The position numbers were made by a program, and so were the translations under genes. Below are positions 53,536 to 61,548 of a stretch of 64,000 nt of DNA, one piece after another; positions within the stretch are counted from its first letter, which is position 1; the number at the start of each line of letters is the position of its first letter. Below the pieces are notes generated by a model that was not told where the DNA came from, did no database searches, and saw only the letters and a program-made list of their open reading frames with translations. This stretch comes from Trueperella pyogenes (GTDB lineage: Bacteria; Actinomycetota; Actinomycetes; Actinomycetales; Actinomycetaceae): the NCBI RefSeq assembly GCF_900460345.1, contig NZ_UHHW01000002.1, positions 682,001 through 746,000 on the forward strand, in the 5' to 3' direction.

Positions 53536-56500
53536 ATGAGGAAAAAACTAATCGCCGGGCTCGCGGTTCTTGCTTTGAGCCTGGGTGCTGCCCCTGCGGC
53601 AGCCGCCCCAGATGCCCCGCCTGCGCCACCCGCGCCACCTGCAGCGCCGACGGAACGGCCAGAGAAGAGCGTCCCGGTCATCGTCACGCTGGAGCGTCAG
53701 CCGAAGGGATCGACTGACAAGGCGATGGTGGAGAAGATCGCCAACGATCTTGCCGCCAAATACAACATGTCGATTCGCCGCCAGTTCTCTTACCTGGTGA
53801 ATGCTTTTTCGGCTTACGTTCCCGTGAGCGCGATCGAGGATCTCGCCCTCGAAAAGGGCGTTGTCGCTGTCGACCGTATGCGGGTCTACTATCCCTCGAT
53901 GGAGAGCGCAGTCAAGCTCACACAGGTAGTGCAGGCATCGCAGAAGCACGACGTCGACGGCCAAGGCCTGGTCGTCTCCATTGTTGACACGGGCATTGAT
54001 ATCAACCACCAGGACATGCGTCTAGATGACGGCGTGGCCGTGCGCGTGAAGCCTGAAGCAGGCTTTACCGACAAGGTTCCGTACGGCTACAACTTTGCCG
54101 ATGAGACGACGCAGGTCAAGGACAAGACCGCCTCCCAGCACGGCATGCACGTGGCCGGCATCGTCGCGGCAAATGCGCCAGATGGGGCCGACGTGATCAA
54201 GAATGGCCGCATCGACGGCGTCGCGCCGAACGCCCAGCTGCTGGCGATGAAGGTCTTCTCTAACGACCCGAAGAAACCGGGTGCGGCGGCAGATGACGTG
54301 ATGGCCGCGGTTGAAGAGTCCGTCAAGCATGGCGCGGACGTCATCAATCTCTCCCTTGGCCACCCCAACGGCCACGAAGGGCAGGCGTTGGGCGAGCAGC
54401 GCGTTATCGCAAATGCTCGCGCAGCTGGTGTCGAAGTGATCGTTGCCGCCGGCAATGAGGGGCAAAATGGCTCCGCGAAGGGCGTTACCGACGATCAGCT
54501 CGGTCTGCTCGACGACGGCACGGTGGGCGGGCCTTCCACGGGCACGGACGCGTGGTCGGTTGCCTCGGTGGAGAACTCGACGATCGTCAACAGCGCTGGC
54601 ACCGCGAAGAACGACAAGGAAGAGTACACCTTCAGCTACCAGCTTCAGGTGGGCAGCTCGGACGGATCGCCGGTCGAGATCGTCGACGCCGGCTGGGGAA
54701 CCATGCAGGAGACTCTCGGTAAGGATTTCAGCGGCAAGTTCGTCCTTATCCAGCGTGGCGCCAAGGAAGGCGAAGAACCAATAACGTTCGGCGATAAGTT
54801 TAGGAACGCCATCATTGCAAAAGCCGCCGGCGTCATCGTCTACAACCACAAGCAAGGCGGCGACGAGTTCCTCGGCATGGGCGGCCTGGAGGGCATCACC
54901 ATCCCCGGCGCATTTATCGGCCATAAAGACGGCGTCAAGCTGGCCGAGATGATTAAGGCTGGCAAGACGACGATCGCTTTGACGAACATGCGAGTCGTGG
55001 TGGCCAATCCCGATTCGATGCGCCCGTCGTCCTTCACCTCCTGGGGAGCCGGGCCAGAGCTCGGTTTCAAGCCCGAGATCGCTGGTATCGGTGGAAACGT
55101 GTATTCGACCGTCAACGATCACAAGTACGACACGAAATCCGGCACGTCGATGGCCGCTCCTCATGTGGCGGGCGTTGCGGCGCTGATGATTCAGAAAGCC
55201 GAAGCGGATAATCCGCAGCGGCCGCGTTCTGAGATTGTGCTGCGCAACCGCGTCGCGATGTCCAACACCGCGAAGATCCTGGAAAAGGACGGTGTGCCTT
55301 TCGCCCCGCGCCAGATTGGTGCCGGTCTCGTACAGGTCCAGGACGCGCTTGAAACGAAGGTGCTTGCCACTGTCGATGATTCCCCAGTGGTAGCTCTCAA
55401 GGAGGTGGCGGCCACGAAGTCTTTCACCGTCACCCTGGCAAATGAGTCAGATCAGCCGCGTACCTTCGCGGCGGGTGCGACATGCGTCGTCAACGAAGAG
55501 GAAAAGCCCGATTCGAAGACAACCACGTATTGCTCAAAGACGGACACGATTACGGCTTCCACCGATGAAGTGACGGTTCCCGCAGGTGGCAAAACTGAGG
55601 TGACGTACACGCTCAACGTCTCGGGCGCAGATCACTGGACGCAGGGCTGGGTGACCTTCGAAGCTAAGGACGAGGGCCAGCCGAACCTGTCGGTTCCTTA
55701 TCTGGGCTTTGCCGGAGACTGGAATGCGGAGCCGATCATCGATTATCCGCGCTACGCGGGATTCCCCAAGCCGGTGTTAGAAAAGGTCAACACGCCTACG
55801 CACACCTCGCTCTACACGCTCATCAACGGCGGCCAATACACGTTCAACGACGGCGAGCAGTTCATTTCCCCCAATGGGGACGGGCTGGCGGACGTCGTCT
55901 TCGCAAGAGTGGCGATGCTGCGCAACGCCAAGCGCGTCGACATATCCATTCTCGACGATGCCGGCAAGACGGTCCGTGAGATCGGCTCCCAAGACGAGGT
56001 CGTGCGTCCGATCCTCAAGGCTCAATTGGAAAACAAGCCTAACGCGCTACAAACGAGTTTCTCGAACATCCGCTTCAACGGCAAGGTTTACAATCCGCGC
56101 CGCGCGTCGTTCGAGGACCTGCCAGACGGTAAATACAAGTTCCGCATCTCCGCCAAGATGGGTGAGGCGTGGCCTGCGCAGCATCTCGACATGCCCTTTG
56201 GCATCGATCGCGTGCCGCCGACGGTGAAGATCCTGTCCTCGGAGAAGAACAAGGACGGCGACTATGTGGTCCGCGTGGAGGCGAATGACGATTTCTCCGG
56301 CGTCAACGCCGTCCAGGGGCGTTTCACGTTCCCGGCAGGTCTAGTGGCGCGAGCAGACGAGCCGCAAGGAAACGTCTACACCCTGACTGTTCCAGGCAAG
56401 GTCGCAGAGGCCGTGGGCTATTTCGAGCTCTACGCCTCCGATCGGGCAACCAATGTTGTGCGCCAGACGGTCATGCTCGGTGGCAAGATGCTGCTCGAGT

Positions 56501-58398
56501 CGGATCCCACCCTTAAGGACTTGACGCATATCGGCAAATACACCGAGTCAGAGCAGACAGGGGAGCTCCTGGTTCAGAAGGGCAAGCTTGTCCTCACCGG
56601 ACGCGCTGACCGGGAGGTGGTCAAGGTTCGCGCCGGTAAGACTGAGGTTACGGTTCCCGACTCTGGTCGTTTCGAGATTCGCCCGCCGGTTGTCGAGGGG
56701 AAGAACACCGTCACAATAGAAGCGCTAAACGCGGCTGGCGACGTCGTTGGGGCTAAAACCTACACGTTCGTCTACGATCCGCAGGCGCCGGTCGTCACTA
56801 TCACGACGCCGACTGAACGCGCTGACATCGCCGCGCAATTGGCAAAAGGGACGATCCATGTGGAAGGTAGCGTTTCCGACAACGTCGATCCGGTGACGGA
56901 GGTCGATATCGATGGTGTGAAGTACCCCGTCGAAGGCGGCAAGTTTGCCGCAGATGTGGCCGTGAAGCCGGATAAGCGCAATATCACGGTTCGCGCGCTC
57001 GATCGGGCGCAGAACGTCGGCGTCGGCACGATCGTGCTCGCGCTGGCAGATGAGGCAACCCCGCTGCGTCTGGTGGCCAATCTCGGTTTCTCTGAAAACT
57101 TCAACGCGGTGTCGGCCGAAAACGAGGCGCTGCACCCAGGAGATAACGGGACATACACCTTCCTTTACGCGGGCAAGTTCAACCGTTTGCCTCGGGAGTT
57201 CATTGTGGCGGACAAGCCTGTGAAGGTGAACGAGGACGGCACGTTTGAGACGCCCGTTTCGTTGAAGGAAGGTATTACCGACTTCAACGTGACCATCATC
57301 GACACCAACGGTAAGGAAGTAGCTAACACTCAGGTGAAGGTCCTTCTGGATTTGACCGCCCCGACGATCACGATGGCCAAACCGAACATCCATCCCGATG
57401 GCGCGCTCTACCTGCGCGCTGCCGGTGAGGTCGAGTTCGCCGGAACGGTCTCCGACAACGCCTTTGGCTACGAGCTGGCTATCAACGGCGATCACGTCGA
57501 GCAATTCTTGACGATTGATGATCCAGGCGCTGAGATCAACAAACGTGATTTCTCCAAGAAGGTCGCGGCCGCCGACGGCGACAAGATCCTGGTTCTCCTC
57601 AAGGATCACCACGACAACACGTTGGCGCAGCTGATCCCTGTGATCGTCGACGCCGAAGCGCCGCAGGTCAGCGTGGATGTGGATGCAGGAGAGAAGCTCA
57701 AGGCTGACCAGAAGCGCATGATCAAGGTGCGTGTGGAGGACAAGAACTTGTCGGATGCAGCAGTGTACCTCGACGGCAATCTCGTCCAGGCTCGCCAGAC
57801 CGTTCTCACGCCCGCTCCGGGCGCTGAGATTCACCTTGAAAAAGGCACGGATAAGGTCGCATCGCGGCCGAAGGCGACCGTGGCTGAAAAGTCCGACGCG
57901 GCGGGAACGCAAGACGCCTCGGCGACAGACGTTGGCGACGCGTCAGCGGAGCCCGCGACTGTCACCCAGCCGGCAGCCCCAGCGGAGCCCGCGACTGTGC
58001 TGTCCTTCGAAGTCGGCCCCGACTTCGAAGTGGGCGCGCACGAGCTCCTCGTGACTGCAGCTGACAAGGCGGGCAACACAGCCGAGACCGCCGTTCCGTT
58101 CGAGGTTGTGGCCCCCGACAGCGGGCACAACGACGACGAACGCAACCCAGGCGGGGAGATTGTGGTGCCCGGCATTGATCCTGACGACCTCACTGACCCT
58201 GACGCAAATAACGGTTGGGACGAGTGGAGGCCTGGCCAGGTCAACGTCACCGGCGATTCGCAATCCGCCCAGGCAAAGCCCGCAAAGAGCGCGGCGAAGC
58301 TATCTAACACGGGCGCTACCGTGAGCGGAATCGCTGTCATTGCTGGCGTGTTGCTCCTTGCGGGAGCGTTTATGCGCAAGCGATCCAACGCGCGCTAA
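53536..58398 (+). CDS. cell-wall S8 subtilase (C5a peptidase/lactocepin-like)
   Basis: A 1620-residue surface protease. The signal peptide ends near AAAAPD (residue 26). An I9-type propeptide follows (PVIVTLERQPKG). The subtilase domain has Asp151 (SIVDTGID), His202 (SQHGMHVAG) and Ser538 (GTSMAAPH). A protease-associated insert lies near residues 390-480 (GKFVLIQRGAKEGEE). Fn3-like and several Ig-like repeats extend to about 1480. The acidic/Pro-rich end has the sorting-like motif LSNTG at 1589-1593, then a hydrophobic helix and RKRSNAR. AAAGG precedes ATG 53536. Relatives degrade host or environmental proteins on the cell surface. The real substrate is unknown. Confidence 0.92.
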   Translation: MRKKLIAGLAVLALSLGAAPAAAAPDAPPAPPAPPAAPTERPEKSVPVIVTLERQPKGSTDKAMVEKIANDLAAKYNMSIRRQFSYLVNAFSAYVPVSAIEDLALEKGVVAVDRMRVYYPSMESAVKLTQVVQASQKHDVDGQGLVVSIVDTGIDINHQDMRLDDGVAVRVKPEAGFTDKVPYGYNFADETTQVKDKTASQHGMHVAGIVAANAPDGADVIKNGRIDGVAPNAQLLAMKVFSNDPKKPGAAADDVMAAVEESVKHGADVINLSLGHPNGHEGQALGEQRVIANARAAGVEVIVAAGNEGQNGSAKGVTDDQLGLLDDGTVGGPSTGTDAWSVASVENSTIVNSAGTAKNDKEEYTFSYQLQVGSSDGSPVEIVDAGWGTMQETLGKDFSGKFVLIQRGAKEGEEPITFGDKFRNAIIAKAAGVIVYNHKQGGDEFLGMGGLEGITIPGAFIGHKDGVKLAEMIKAGKTTIALTNMRVVVANPDSMRPSSFTSWGAGPELGFKPEIAGIGGNVYSTVNDHKYDTKSGTSMAAPHVAGVAALMIQKAEADNPQRPRSEIVLRNRVAMSNTAKILEKDGVPFAPRQIGAGLVQVQDALETKVLATVDDSPVVALKEVAATKSFTVTLANESDQPRTFAAGATCVVNEEEKPDSKTTTYCSKTDTITASTDEVTVPAGGKTEVTYTLNVSGADHWTQGWVTFEAKDEGQPNLSVPYLGFAGDWNAEPIIDYPRYAGFPKPVLEKVNTPTHTSLYTLINGGQYTFNDGEQFISPNGDGLADVVFARVAMLRNAKRVDISILDDAGKTVREIGSQDEVVRPILKAQLENKPNALQTSFSNIRFNGKVYNPRRASFEDLPDGKYKFRISAKMGEAWPAQHLDMPFGIDRVPPTVKILSSEKNKDGDYVVRVEANDDFSGVNAVQGRFTFPAGLVARADEPQGNVYTLTVPGKVAEAVGYFELYASDRATNVVRQTVMLGGKMLLESDPTLKDLTHIGKYTESEQTGELLVQKGKLVLTGRADREVVKVRAGKTEVTVPDSGRFEIRPPVVEGKNTVTIEALNAAGDVVGAKTYTFVYDPQAPVVTITTPTERADIAAQLAKGTIHVEGSVSDNVDPVTEVDIDGVKYPVEGGKFAADVAVKPDKRNITVRALDRAQNVGVGTIVLALADEATPLRLVANLGFSENFNAVSAENEALHPGDNGTYTFLYAGKFNRLPREFIVADKPVKVNEDGTFETPVSLKEGITDFNVTIIDTNGKEVANTQVKVLLDLTAPTITMAKPNIHPDGALYLRAAGEVEFAGTVSDNAFGYELAINGDHVEQFLTIDDPGAEINKRDFSKKVAAADGDKILVLLKDHHDNTLAQLIPVIVDAEAPQVSVDVDAGEKLKADQKRMIKVRVEDKNLSDAAVYLDGNLVQARQTVLTPAPGAEIHLEKGTDKVASRPKATVAEKSDAAGTQDASATDVGDASAEPATVTQPAAPAEPATVLSFEVGPDFEVGAHELLVTAADKAGNTAETAVPFEVVAPDSGHNDDERNPGGEIVVPGIDPDDLTDPDANNGWDEWRPGQVNVTGDSQSAQAKPAKSAAKLSNTGATVSGIAVIAGVLLLAGAFMRKRSNAR

Positions 58399-58415
58399 GC
58401 GCCTGGCACGGGCAT

Positions 58416-58446
58416 GGTGGGGTAGCCCCGATGGGGTTACCCCACC
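58416..58446 (+). terminator. terminator hairpin after the subtilase gene
   Basis: A 14-bp stem (GGTGGGGTAGCCCC / GGGGTTACCCCACC, one G-U pair) with a GAT loop, 17 nt after the stop. The T run is poor. It also faces the convergent GNAT gene and may serve both. Confidence 0.7.
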
Positions 58447-58508
58447 GGCTTATGTCAGCGCACTCACGCCAGGGGCGTCGGCTGGGTCTACCAGGGGCAT
58501 CGGTGAGG

Positions 58509-59006
58509 CTAAGCCAAGCGCCGCAACATCACGGCGTGGCCATGAACTACTTTTCCGGTGGGTTCAAAGCCCATCCGCAGGTAGAGACGATGAGCGCGCT
58601 CGTTCGTGGCCGCAACTGACAGGGAAATGCCGGGGGCGCCTGCCGCGCGGGCAATCTCGCTGACCCCATCGATAAGCTGCGGACCAATCCCATGCCCGGC
58701 ATACCTGCGCTCTACCGCTATGGCGAGCTCGGGCACGCCGTCGCTGACGTGCCCGAATCCGTGGTAGTTTTCATTTCCCCAGAGCAACCACGAGCCGCCT
58801 GCGGGAACATGGCCTTTCCACGCGATGAGGCCGCCATCTACGGGAGTCCAGGTGCCGATGTAGTAGTTGTACCACTCGTCAAAGTCCTCCGGGAGCGATC
58901 CAAACTCGTCGCCGAACGTGTCGGTGAGAAAGTTCAGACGAGCAAGATAAGTCCGATCAGATTCCGTTGTGGGAACGAGACGTAGGTCTTCACGGGCACA
59001 GTCCAT
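58509..59006 (-). CDS. GNAT family N-acetyltransferase 1
   Basis: A 165-residue acetyltransferase. Motif A is the acetyl-CoA loop IAVERRYAGHGIGPQLIDGV near residue 92, with motif B ATNERAHRLYLRMGFEPTGK near 130. ATG 59006 begins 2 nt after the stop of the second GNAT gene (TGACTATG), so the two are coupled. Substrate unknown. Confidence 0.88.
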   Translation of the reverse strand: MDCAREDLRLVPTTESDRTYLARLNFLTDTFGDEFGSLPEDFDEWYNYYIGTWTPVDGGLIAWKGHVPAGGSWLLWGNENYHGFGHVSDGVPELAIAVERRYAGHGIGPQLIDGVSEIARAAGAPGISLSVAATNERAHRLYLRMGFEPTGKVVHGHAVMLRRLA

Positions 59007-59008
59007 AG

Positions 59009-59488
59009 TCAGCCTTCTTTCCGAACAAGTGTTGCGATCTCGGAGCCGAACGCCTCGTTAAACGTCGTCGTCGTTTGCAGAAAACCGAGTCTGTTCCAAA
59101 AATCCATGGCCCCCCGATTCGAGACCGCGACCTCAGTGTATGCTGGCACATCCCCGATCGCATACTCGAGCAGGGCCGTACCGTATCCGCGTCGTTTGAC
59201 CTCGGGGCGTAGGTAGAGGCCGCCCACACGCAACGACGCCGGGTGGTCCGGACCCATCGCCTCAACGAGGATGAAGCCAACGACGTCGTTATCCTCGGTG
59301 GCCACCCACGTTGTGGTCGCGCCGGGGTCGGCAAGACGCGCCATCCACACGCCGTCCATGGAGATAGTATGGCGTTCGATGATGTCCTCGGGAAGAATGC
59401 CACGATAGGTTTCCTGCCATGAAGTGCGGTGGACGTCGGCGATAGCCGGGGCGTCGAGAGCCGTGGCAGGGCGAATACGAATGCTCAT
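59009..59488 (-). CDS. GNAT family N-acetyltransferase 2
   Basis: A 159-residue acetyltransferase. The loop LYLRPEVKRRGYGTALLEYA near residue 90 binds acetyl-CoA. The C-terminal SNRGAMDFWNRLGFLQTTTT is typical. It is the first gene of the GNAT pair. TACGTT stands 6 nt before ATG 59488, a leaderless layout. The sequence is not close to its neighbour beyond the family motifs. Substrate unknown. Confidence 0.88.
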   Translation of the reverse strand: MSIRIRPATALDAPAIADVHRTSWQETYRGILPEDIIERHTISMDGVWMARLADPGATTTWVATEDNDVVGFILVEAMGPDHPASLRVGGLYLRPEVKRRGYGTALLEYAIGDVPAYTEVAVSNRGAMDFWNRLGFLQTTTTFNEAFGSEIATLVRKEG

Positions 59489-59494
59489 AGGCTC

Positions 59495-59500
59495 AACGTA
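59495..59500 (-). promoter_or_regulatory. leaderless -10 hexamer of the GNAT pair
   Basis: TACGTT on the minus strand, 6 nt before ATG 59488. Confidence 0.4.
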
Positions 59501-59586
59501 TCACCGCTTGACACCCAATAGGCAGGATTACGCTGGAAGCCATGTATGCACCGACAGATGCATGCCAGCGGCGATACTCGGGAAGC

Positions 59587-59592
59587 TAGACT
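59587..59592 (+). promoter_or_regulatory. leaderless -10 hexamer of nadE
   Basis: TAGACT 6 nt before ATG 59599, identical in sequence and spacing to the prfB one. Confidence 0.5.
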
Positions 59593-59598
59593 GAAAGT

Positions 59599-60420
59599 AT
59601 GCATCCCTTACAGCAACATATCATTGACAGCACGGGCGTTCAGCCACAGATAGATCCGGCACACGAGGTGGAGCGCCGCGTTCAGTTCCTGTGCGACTAC
59701 ATGCTCGCCACCCACACTGCGGGATTCGTCCTGGGAATCTCGGGCGGTGTGGACTCAACTTTGGCGGGGCGGCTGGCGCAGATGGCCGTAGACAAGCTGA
59801 CTGCCCAAGGGCACGACGCCACCTTCTATGCCGTGCGCCTGCCATATGGTCTACAAGCTGACGAAGCAGATGCCGCCGCCGCGATGACGTGGGTGGGGGC
59901 TGACCGGGAGGTGACGCTCAACATCCAGGAAGCCACCGATGGGATGGAGAGAGCCTACGAGGCGGCCCTCGGCGTCCAGATCTCCGATTTCAACAAGGGC
60001 AACGTCAAGGCGCGCCAGCGCATGATCGCTCAGTACGCGATCGCGGGCGACCTCCGCCTGCTCGTCATCGGCACCGATCATGCCGCGGAGAACGTCACCG
60101 GTTTTTTCACGAAGTTTGGCGACGGCGGCGCCGACGTCCTGCCGTTGGCGGGTCTGAACAAGCGTCAAGTTCGCGCATTGCTGCGCTACCTTGGCGCACC
60201 TGAGCGGCTATGGGCAAAAGTTGCGACCGCCGATCTGCTCGACGGGCGTCCGCTGCGCACCGACGAAGACGAGCTCGGTATCACCTACGACGAGATCGAC
60301 GATTACCTGGAAGGCAAACAGATATCCGCCGCTGCCGCCGCCAACCTCGAGGAAAAGTGGAAGCGTGCCCGGCACAAGCGCACCACTCCCGTGGAGCCAC
60401 GCGATACGTGGTGGCGTTAA
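59599..60420 (+). CDS. nadE: ammonia-dependent NAD+ synthetase
   Basis: A 273-residue enzyme that amidates nicotinic acid adenine dinucleotide to NAD+ using ATP and ammonia. The PP-loop GISGGVDSTLAGRLAQ lies near residue 48. IGTDHAAENVTGFFTKFGDG near 156 and PLAGLNKRQVRALLRYLGAP near 182 are signatures of the short, glutaminase-free type. Length matches the E. coli and Bacillus enzymes. The stop TAA forms a shared TTAA with the stop of the convergent SatD-like gene. Confidence 0.95.
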   Translation: MHPLQQHIIDSTGVQPQIDPAHEVERRVQFLCDYMLATHTAGFVLGISGGVDSTLAGRLAQMAVDKLTAQGHDATFYAVRLPYGLQADEADAAAAMTWVGADREVTLNIQEATDGMERAYEAALGVQISDFNKGNVKARQRMIAQYAIAGDLRLLVIGTDHAAENVTGFFTKFGDGGADVLPLAGLNKRQVRALLRYLGAPERLWAKVATADLLDGRPLRTDEDELGITYDEIDDYLEGKQISAAAAANLEEKWKRARHKRTTPVEPRDTWWR

Positions 60421-61031
60421 CTCCACAGAGCCTGCATGGCTTGAGCCAGGGGGCGCAGGTTATTGCTTTTGACCCTTTGGGTATTGGCTGACGGGCTGAT
60501 GCCGAGTCGGGTCGCTGTGTCTTGGTTCGGCTCGTCGGCGAGCAATCCGAGCAGAGTCTCGCAGGTGCCCGGTCGCAGAGCGCTGATGTGGGCGTCAATA
60601 AGCTGGGCGCTGGCGAGAACTGTGGGCTCGGCGTCGGGAAACCCAGTTCGCACTCCCGCCCATCCGGGGGTTTGTGCTAGTTCTTCGACGGAGTTGAGTC
60701 CTCCGCGAGCATGCCACCAGGCGGAGCCGTCTTGAATGCCGTCCCCGATCTCGACGACGTCGCCGAGGCCGAGCCCGAAGCGAATGTCGCAGTTATGTGC
60801 GAGCATAGTGAGACGAAGGAGATGCGTGGATCGGATGGCTGCGCCAGCGGTTGCAAAGACGCCCTGGATTTCGTCTCCCACGGTGGGGGCGAGGGCCATG
60901 ACGGCGTCGGAGGGGAGAGCCGCCAGGGCGGCCTTGAGCGTGTTGTGAGCGGCGAGTCGGTTGCTTCCACGGGAATTGACGAGGTCGCCGATGACCGCTA
61001 CGAGTTCAGGCCTTTCCTTCATACGTTTCAT
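60417..61031 (-). CDS. SatD family-like protein with C-terminal HTH
   Basis: A 204-residue protein. The N-terminus VAVIGDLVNSRGSNR and TVGDEIQGVF resemble the SatD family (opening I-G-D-[IV]-x-x-S-R and later T-x-G-D-E-F-Q-G). The last 60 residues contain LLADEPNQDTATRLGISPSA, a probable helix-turn-helix. Function is unknown; the name comes from a streptococcal acid-tolerance locus. The frame extends to 61082, but ATG 61031 is chosen because TATTCT stands 6 nt before it. Confidence 0.75.
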   Translation of the reverse strand: MKRMKERPELVAVIGDLVNSRGSNRLAAHNTLKAALAALPSDAVMALAPTVGDEIQGVFATAGAAIRSTHLLRLTMLAHNCDIRFGLGLGDVVEIGDGIQDGSAWWHARGGLNSVEELAQTPGWAGVRTGFPDAEPTVLASAQLIDAHISALRPGTCETLLGLLADEPNQDTATRLGISPSANTQRVKSNNLRPLAQAMQALWS

Positions 61032-61037
61032 ATGTAG

Positions 61038-61043
61038 AGAATA
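61038..61043 (-). promoter_or_regulatory. leaderless -10 hexamer of the SatD-like gene
   Basis: TATTCT on the minus strand, 6 nt before ATG 61031. A + strand TAATCT (61047-61052) lies back-to-back with it and may serve the divergent membrane protein. Confidence 0.5.
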
Positions 61044-61068
61044 TCTTAATCTTGGTGTGAGGTGGGAG

Positions 61069-61458
61069 ATGCTGATCGTCAATGCTGCGATCTATGGGGT
61101 GTGTGGGCTTGCAGCCATGACTGGCAACGGGCTGATCCGCGCTTTTCTGCGCAAGATTGACTGCACCATCAAACCCGCACACCCTACACTTCTTGACGTG
61201 CAACGCTCCCTACCCGGCGGACGCTGGATCGGCATACTTGAACGGCTCGCCACCTACGTATGTATTGTTTCCGGATTCGCAGGAGGCATCGGAGTGGTCC
61301 TGGCTGTTAAAGGGCTCGGCAGGTACCCGGAGCTGCGCAATGACAGCAGTGCGCGCGTGGGAGAACTGTTTATAATCGGTACTTTCGCGTCGATGCTGTG
61401 GGCTGCGGCGTGGGCAGGAATCGCGTTTGCGGGCACATATGCGGTTGCGCGGATCTGA
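61069..61458 (+). CDS. small membrane protein, divergent from the SatD-like gene
   Basis: A 129-residue protein with three hydrophobic segments (MLIVNAAIYGVCGLAAMTG; ATYVCIVSGFAGGIGVVLAV; ASMLWAAAWAGIAFAGTYAV) and a cytoplasmic-type linker of about 35 residues. I do not recognise the family. The frame is open from 60961. ATG 61069 is chosen because GAGG stands about 6 nt before it; GTG 61057 is the alternative. SatD proteins are often encoded next to a small membrane protein, so a shared role is plausible but not shown. Confidence 0.65.
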   Translation: MLIVNAAIYGVCGLAAMTGNGLIRAFLRKIDCTIKPAHPTLLDVQRSLPGGRWIGILERLATYVCIVSGFAGGIGVVLAVKGLGRYPELRNDSSARVGELFIIGTFASMLWAAAWAGIAFAGTYAVARI

Positions 61459-61496
61459 CGGCGTCGAACGTCGTGTAGGCTCGTTTTGTATATGAC

Positions 61497-61524
61497 CCCG
61501 GCTCCCGGTGCAGGGCCGGGTTTT
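61497..61524 (+). terminator. terminator between small membrane protein and transporter gene
   Basis: CCCGGC / GCCGGG (61497-61502, 61515-61520) with a 12-nt loop and TTTT. Confidence 0.7.
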
Positions 61525-61548
61525 GCCTGTTAATGTGAAAGGTTTTTC

